Of a DNA stretch of 64,000 nt, positions 59,290 through 64,000 are shown in pieces; position 1 is the first letter of the stretch, and the number at the start of each line of letters is the position of its first letter. Under the pieces are notes generated by a model, which was not told the origin of the DNA, made no database searches, and saw only the letters and a program-made list of their open reading frames with translations. The DNA lies in contig BSYO01000023.1 in the NCBI GenBank assembly GCA_033239525.1, forward strand, positions 11,846,385-11,910,384. The letters run 5' to 3'. Origin of the DNA: Nepenthes gracilis (lineage: Eukaryota; Streptophyta; Magnoliopsida; Caryophyllales; Nepenthaceae). The translations under genes were made by a program, and so were the position numbers.

Positions 59290-59448
59290 ATGGCTGACAG
59301 CATCATCCAATATCTTGCAGGGACTCTGACCCAGCTTCTACAACAAGAAGCAAAGGTTCTTCTTGGGGTGGAGGATCAGGTCAGGTCTCTGGCGGCTCAA
59401 CTAAATATGATAAATTCCTTCCTGAGGATTCCGAGGGAAGCGAGATGA
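59290..59448 (+). pseudogene. NLR2 5' fragment, frame lost at codon ~47
   Basis: Same start as NLR1 (MADSIIQYLAGTL). Two single-G losses relative to NLR1 (GAGGGATT to GAGGATT near 59425, and GAGGGGAAG to GAGGGAAG near 59435) shift the frame. Translation then ends at TGA 59446-59448 after 52 residues. Everything downstream is readable only in another frame. The cause could be mutation or a homopolymer error in the assembly. Confidence 0.85.
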
Positions 59449-59470
59449 GCAGGAGACGGTGAGGGCGTTG

Positions 59471-61903
59471 ATGAGCCAAATCAAGGACGTGGCTCAGGAG
59501 GCAGAAGATGCCATTGACGACTTCATGCTCGCTGTCGAGAAGCAGAAGAGGAGGAACGTGGTGGGGAAATTCTTCCGCAGCATCGACCACGCAGCAAAGC
59601 TTCATAATGTAGCAAAAAAGATCGATGCCATCAATGCGACCATCACAGAGATTTACAAGAACGTACAAGTGTACGGCATCGAAATGAAAGAGGGCAGTGG
59701 GAAAGATCTCCATCGTGAATCGTCGTCGGTGGTGAGGAGCCGCAGGAGGGATGTAGAAGAAGATGTGGTGGGTTTCGAAGATGAAGCAGACACGCTGATG
59801 ACGAAGCTCATATCGGGGACATTGCATCTTGATTTTGTTTCGATTGTCGGAATGGGTGGGCTCGGCAAGACGACTCTCGCCAGAAAGATCTACAACGACC
59901 CGGCAGTCAACGATCACTTCCATTGTCGTGCCTGGGTTTTCGTATCCGAGGAGTACGACACCCGCGAGGTACTTCTCGGCATCATAAGAAGTGTGATGGC
60001 AGCTGCTGACCTAGAGAGCTTAGAAAAGAAGAAGGTTCAAGAGCTGAAGGACATGCTTTACAAGTACCTGAAAGGCCAAAGGTATTTGGTTGTTATGGAT
60101 GACATATGGAAGCCAGGAATGTGGGATGAGGTAAAGGCATGCTTTCCAGACTCTGAAAACGGGAGCAGAATTATGATCACGAGTCGAAAGAAAGAAGTCG
60201 CCGTGGCCGTTAGCCCCGCCTCTCCTCACTTTCTCAGGCCTCTTACGGATGAAGAAGGATGGGAGCTTTTCTCTAAGAAAGTGTTTCGGAGGGAAGATTG
60301 CCCACGCGATCTTGAGAATCTGGGCAGAAATTTTGTTAGTAAGTGCAGGGGATTGCCTCTTTCCATTGTAGTATTAGCTGGTATACTCGCTAGTGACAGG
60401 TCGTACAGATCGTGGTCGAAAAAAATCGCTCATGTCAGTTCGTGCATTGCGGAGGATAAAACATGCACGGATATTCTTGCATTAAGCTATCACGACCTAC
60501 CGCAGCAACTTAGGCCATGCTTTCTCTATTTTGCTGCTTTTCCTGAGGATTATGAAGTGCCAGTGCGACGGCTCATAAGTTTGTGGATAGCTGAGGGATT
60601 CATACCTCAAATCAGGGGACGCACTATGGAAGACGTTGCAGAGGACTACTTGGAGAATCTTATTGACCGAAGCTTGTTGCAAGTAGGGAAAACGAGAACG
60701 GATGGTGGCATAAAAACTTGTCGAATACATGATCTGTTGCGTGATTTCTGCATTTCAGAGGCTCAAAGGGACAATTTCCTGGACACGAGATTCGAAATTG
60801 GATCTTCAAGCTCATCGCATAGCCACCCACGAAGACTTTCCCTTCATGGATGCGGTCCTCGCTTCATCTCATCTAAAGTTTCTGACATTACGCATGTTCG
60901 ATCGATCCAATGCTTTGGCCGCGACAGCCGTCGAGTGGGCAAGACTCACTGGAAATCACTCAGTGAGGGAAAGCTATTAAGGGTCTTAGATTTTGGCTCT
61001 AGCATCATTGACGAAGTGCCCGATGTGGCAGAAGAGCTAATCCTTTTGAGGTACTTGAGATTCGCGCATGGCTCACTCAATTTCTTACCAAATGCCATAC
61101 CCAACTTCCGGCGTCTTCAGACACTAGATATGAGAGCTTCTAGATTGACTACTCTTCCCGTTGAGATTTATAAATTGCATGAGTTACGGCATCTTTACCT
61201 CTCTGGATCTGTGAAGCTACCTGAACCGCCCGCTAAGCTCTTAGAAAAAGGGTGGAAGCTCCAGATTCTGTCTACCATAGCACCTGGTGGAGGGACTCCC
61301 ACTCTAGTGAAAATAGGCATTCTTGATAGTGTGACAAGGTTAGGATTATGTGGAAATCAAGGAGACTCATGGGAGAGGGTTTTACCGGACGTTCACAAGT
61401 TGCTTAATCTGGAGTCACTAAAAATAATATCGAGCATTCATAATGATTCCTGCCTCCATAATTTGGATCCAAAAATGTTTCCAGCCAACCTCACCAAGAT
61501 AACCCTAATACATACAAGGCTATTGTCCTCGGCAGTAGATGCACTTGGGGGGCTTCCACATCTTCGAATTCTTAAACTCTTGAAAGATAGTGTAGACCCG
61601 TACATCGATTTGACCTTCAATGAAGGGTCATTTCCAACACTCCGAGTCCTTTATATGGTAGAATTGCGTATCACGTCTTGGAACGTAGATAACAACACTA
61701 TGCCACATTTACATCGTCTGGTTATTAGGGATTGTAAGTACTTGGGTAGTATAAGTTGGCAGGCATTAGCTGCTTTGTCTGACGTTAAATATGTAGATGT
61801 AATATGGCTTTACCACCCCAATTTGAAAGATCAAATCAGGCTTCTCCAGGCCGTGGTCAAGGACAGATGGAGGATGATAGTCTATCCACCTCTTGAGACT
61901 TGA
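59471..61903 (+). CDS. NLR2: NB-ARC-LRR protein with truncated coiled coil
   Basis: An 810-residue open frame from the first in-frame ATG (MSQIKDVAQEAEDAIDDFML), equivalent to NLR1 from residue 62 onward. It keeps EDAIDDF, P-loop GMGGLGKTT, kinase-2 LVVMDDIW, RNBS-B SRIMITSR, GLPL, CFLYFAAFPE, IHD and the LRR region, ending YPPLET. The first ~61 residues of the Rx-type coiled coil are lost to the upstream frameshift, and most CNLs need this part for signalling. NB-ARC is close to NLR1 (7 differences over NLR1 residues 188-300), while the LRR start differs at about 23 of 100 positions. It may be a pseudogene, a truncated receptor, or an intact gene with a sequencing error. Confidence 0.85.
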   Translation: MSQIKDVAQEAEDAIDDFMLAVEKQKRRNVVGKFFRSIDHAAKLHNVAKKIDAINATITEIYKNVQVYGIEMKEGSGKDLHRESSSVVRSRRRDVEEDVVGFEDEADTLMTKLISGTLHLDFVSIVGMGGLGKTTLARKIYNDPAVNDHFHCRAWVFVSEEYDTREVLLGIIRSVMAAADLESLEKKKVQELKDMLYKYLKGQRYLVVMDDIWKPGMWDEVKACFPDSENGSRIMITSRKKEVAVAVSPASPHFLRPLTDEEGWELFSKKVFRREDCPRDLENLGRNFVSKCRGLPLSIVVLAGILASDRSYRSWSKKIAHVSSCIAEDKTCTDILALSYHDLPQQLRPCFLYFAAFPEDYEVPVRRLISLWIAEGFIPQIRGRTMEDVAEDYLENLIDRSLLQVGKTRTDGGIKTCRIHDLLRDFCISEAQRDNFLDTRFEIGSSSSSHSHPRRLSLHGCGPRFISSKVSDITHVRSIQCFGRDSRRVGKTHWKSLSEGKLLRVLDFGSSIIDEVPDVAEELILLRYLRFAHGSLNFLPNAIPNFRRLQTLDMRASRLTTLPVEIYKLHELRHLYLSGSVKLPEPPAKLLEKGWKLQILSTIAPGGGTPTLVKIGILDSVTRLGLCGNQGDSWERVLPDVHKLLNLESLKIISSIHNDSCLHNLDPKMFPANLTKITLIHTRLLSSAVDALGGLPHLRILKLLKDSVDPYIDLTFNEGSFPTLRVLYMVELRITSWNVDNNTMPHLHRLVIRDCKYLGSISWQALAALSDVKYVDVIWLYHPNLKDQIRLLQAVVKDRWRMIVYPPLET

Positions 61904-62108
61904 ACCCGACTTTGGACTTAAATCTGTCAAACAATAAGTGGAGAATACGCCTCCTGACAATGCTGCCGTTAAGTGCTTCACAATTATTTCAATTTGAGTA
62001 AATTGCATTTTGATTATTAGTTTAGTTTATAATTGTCTTATTGGGGTTTGATATTGATTAAACCTTTTTGTTATGATGTACTTCTTTATGTATTGCCTTA
62101 TCAATAAT

Positions 62109-62114
62109 AATAAA
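62109..62114 (+). terminator. Polyadenylation signal of NLR2
   Basis: AATAAA about 200 bases after the stop. Confidence 0.45.
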
Positions 62115-62707
62115 AAAAATCCTCATCCATATTGTTTTTTACGTTTCTGTTTGTCTGGAATTTTGCATTCGGATTTCGAAGTTTTCTCTTTTGATGTTTG
62201 ATATGTGGGTACCGTGATTATACGATGATATGCAGATGTTATTGCATATAGTCCACTGCGGTATGAAAGCATTAATGAAACAGATGTTGTGGATTTTTGT
62301 AAGTTAATATACTGACATTTCAGTAAATTTTATTTTTAAATTGGCAAAGACATCCAAAAATTACTTCTAATTGAAGCTACAATTTGAATTTTTTTCACAA
62401 AAGAAAGAAACTTTATGCACAATAGGTTCTGTCGGTGGAATCATATTTTGGATTTGAAATTTTATTTCTAAGAGTTTGATTATTTTGTGACGGATCCTTC
62501 CCTAATTTCATGAACCCTTAAAATTATTCTCTAATTTACAAGTAATAATTCTGTTTCAAATAATCAAAACAGAGTTCTTCAAATATAAAAAATCAACAAT
62601 ACAAAAAAACAGAAGAACTATGAAAAATAAAATAAAAATTTAGTTGAAGTAAACATTATGATACAAAAAAACGTTTAAATATTAGTTAATCTTAGTTAAG
62701 CTAACAA

Positions 62708-62977
62708 GGTGGGTCACCTTCCCCCAGCATAATTCAATGCCATCCTCATAAACCCATTATACCTCTTGCTTGGCATAAATATGGGGCTGAGTGCCATCCC
62801 TTCCTACTCAGCTTCACTTTCTAAGACTTTTTTTAACCACATCTTTTTGTGCTTGTAGTATTTTTGTGTACAGTAAAATAAGCTTCTCATATTCTATCAA
62901 TAAAGTACCTAACCTATGCAGATTTCATGCACAACCTATTGAATTTACGTGGCTCTGCATGTCCAAATGCTAAAGAC
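62708..62977. other. ~270-bp insertion in the 3' flank of copy 2
   Basis: Copy 1 reads GCTAACAATGAGGTCATAAA through this point. Copy 2 has extra sequence beginning GGTGGGTCACC before homology resumes near TTCTTACCCTCGACCC. No terminal repeats or domain were recognised. Confidence 0.55.
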
Positions 62978-63211
62978 AAATCCGTTCATGGAGAAGTCAA
63001 AACGGTTCTTACCCTCGACCCGAGCTAATTTCAAAACCCATTAAAACAGGGAACCCATTAAAACAGGGAAGGTAGGTAAAATCAACCATCTGAGTAGATT
63101 AATTTTTTTGTTGGTTCACTTATTATAAAGTGTTTGTCCATCAAGTTCTCAACCTTTTTAGTGTAAAATATATACTATACTTGAGCCACCTATGGTCTCC
63201 TTGCATTGCAT

Positions 63212-63290
63212 GGGTTGGTCACATAGCTCACCTATGAGGCTATTGTTTTGGCTTCGACTCCATAGTCAATAGTTCAATACTCGCCTGCGA
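63212..63290 (+). other. tRNA-like sequence, possible SINE head
   Basis: An A-box-like TAGCTCACCTATGAGG (63224) is followed 47 bases later by a B-box-like AGTTCAATACTCG (63271), the spacing of tRNA genes and tRNA-derived SINEs. A full cloverleaf is not convincing, so it is not called as a tRNA gene. Confidence 0.25.
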
Positions 63291-64000
63291 ATCCAATGAC
63301 CAAAGAAAGCATAAACAATGTAAGTATTTTTCAATTCATAAGGGCATGAAGAGTTTGTTTGATTGTTAAAATAATCAAAAGTAATAAAAGGGCAGTACTC
63401 ATTTTTCCTATATTTTCATCCATTTGTGTTCATTTCTTAATATTTTCCCAATAAAATGAATCAGATTCAAGGAGATGATTAATTGATAGAATGAGACATC
63501 AAGAGCTAGAGAATAATAGCTTATTCCAATGGTAGAGATTATTTGTTCCTTTAGCAATTTTAGTGTAAAAAACAAATTATTAATGGCTCTTAAAAGAATA
63601 CAAACACAATATAATAATCTCCACAAAAAACTTCCTTGAACAAAAACCACCGTCTTTTCTCCTACGTTAAGAAAATGAATTTTGTTACTCTCGATCAAAC
63701 CCTTATCTCTATCAACTTCCAAAAAAGAACAAATTGAAATCATAATCTTTTTTCATGAAAATGCGATGATGATCCAATTTTATTTGCTATGATCTTTCAT
63801 GCCTGCATTAGGCTAGACTATGGTCACTTTGTGGGATATCAATTACACTAAAACTAACTACTTAGAATAATTCTTTTAATTCTTTTCTGTAGAACATTTC
63901 ATACTAATAGTAAGTTTTCTATCCTGTCATTTCGCCACCAAATCCATGTAAAAGATATCATTGAGGACAAGCTTGAACTGCCCATCAAAGGAATTATTCA
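63291..64000. other. AT-rich intergenic DNA, no gene recognised
   Basis: No recognisable coding sequence on either strand; the 111-codon minus-strand frame at 63408-63743 has no known domain. The window ends in this sequence. Confidence 0.5.

Larger units (their letters stand above)
42077..63045. repeat. Segmental duplication, copy 2
   Basis: Direct repeat of 27431-35725, expanded by the 12.6-kb Tat G insertion and a ~270-bp insertion near 62708. Its left end sits inside the plus-strand protease of remnant C. Confidence 0.85.

Overview
The window looks like a gene-poor, repeat-rich stretch of a flowering-plant (probably dicot) nuclear chromosome. The evidence is two single-exon CC-NB-ARC-LRR immune receptor genes, AT-rich intergenic DNA, and layers of Ty1/copia and Ty3/gypsy LTR retrotransposons. 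The gypsy elements have Tat-type features: a gag starting MVNTR, a DNGSS-type protease, RT-RNaseH-INT order, and antisense ORFs downstream of integrase. I cannot name the species. Every call here was read by eye; no search was run.

Layout. 1-8.5 kb: AT-rich DNA with divergent SIRE-like copia remnants, one long LTR (2482-3977), and a probable long minus-strand LTR. 8.5-10.7 kb: end of a plus-strand copia element with its LTR, then another LTR-like block. 10.7-27.4 kb: the downstream part of a minus-strand Tat element (A). It has plus-strand (antisense) ORFs, TATA boxes and tandem arrays, and it is split by a solo LTR (14075-24357, target duplication CCAGA). A minus-strand copia element sits inside that solo LTR (15074-22482, target duplication ATTTT) and is itself interrupted by a GC-rich segment.

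27.4-35.7 kb: integrase, RNase H, gag stub, primer site and LTR of element A, then intact NLR1 (32347-34953). The same ~8.3 kb block recurs at 42077-63045 with a broken second receptor, NLR2. The copies are in direct orientation. Between them lie AT-rich DNA and a plus-strand Tat remnant (C) carrying an internally deleted SIRE-like copia (D, 38678-41789, target duplication CATGT). In the second copy a 12.6-kb GC-rich Tat element (G, 46477-59107, target duplication GCTGC) has landed 183 bp upstream of the NLR2 start codon.

How it fits together. The order inferred from nesting is: element A lost its gag-to-RT section beside an ancestral NLR; the A-remnant/NLR block duplicated; copia D and Tat G then inserted. 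NLR1 looks functional. NLR2 has two one-base deletions that disrupt the coiled-coil domain, and its promoter is cut off from its upstream part. The least ordinary feature is the conserved, promoter-bearing antisense ORF family in elements A and G, present as at least two tandem modules in A and flanked by tandem arrays.
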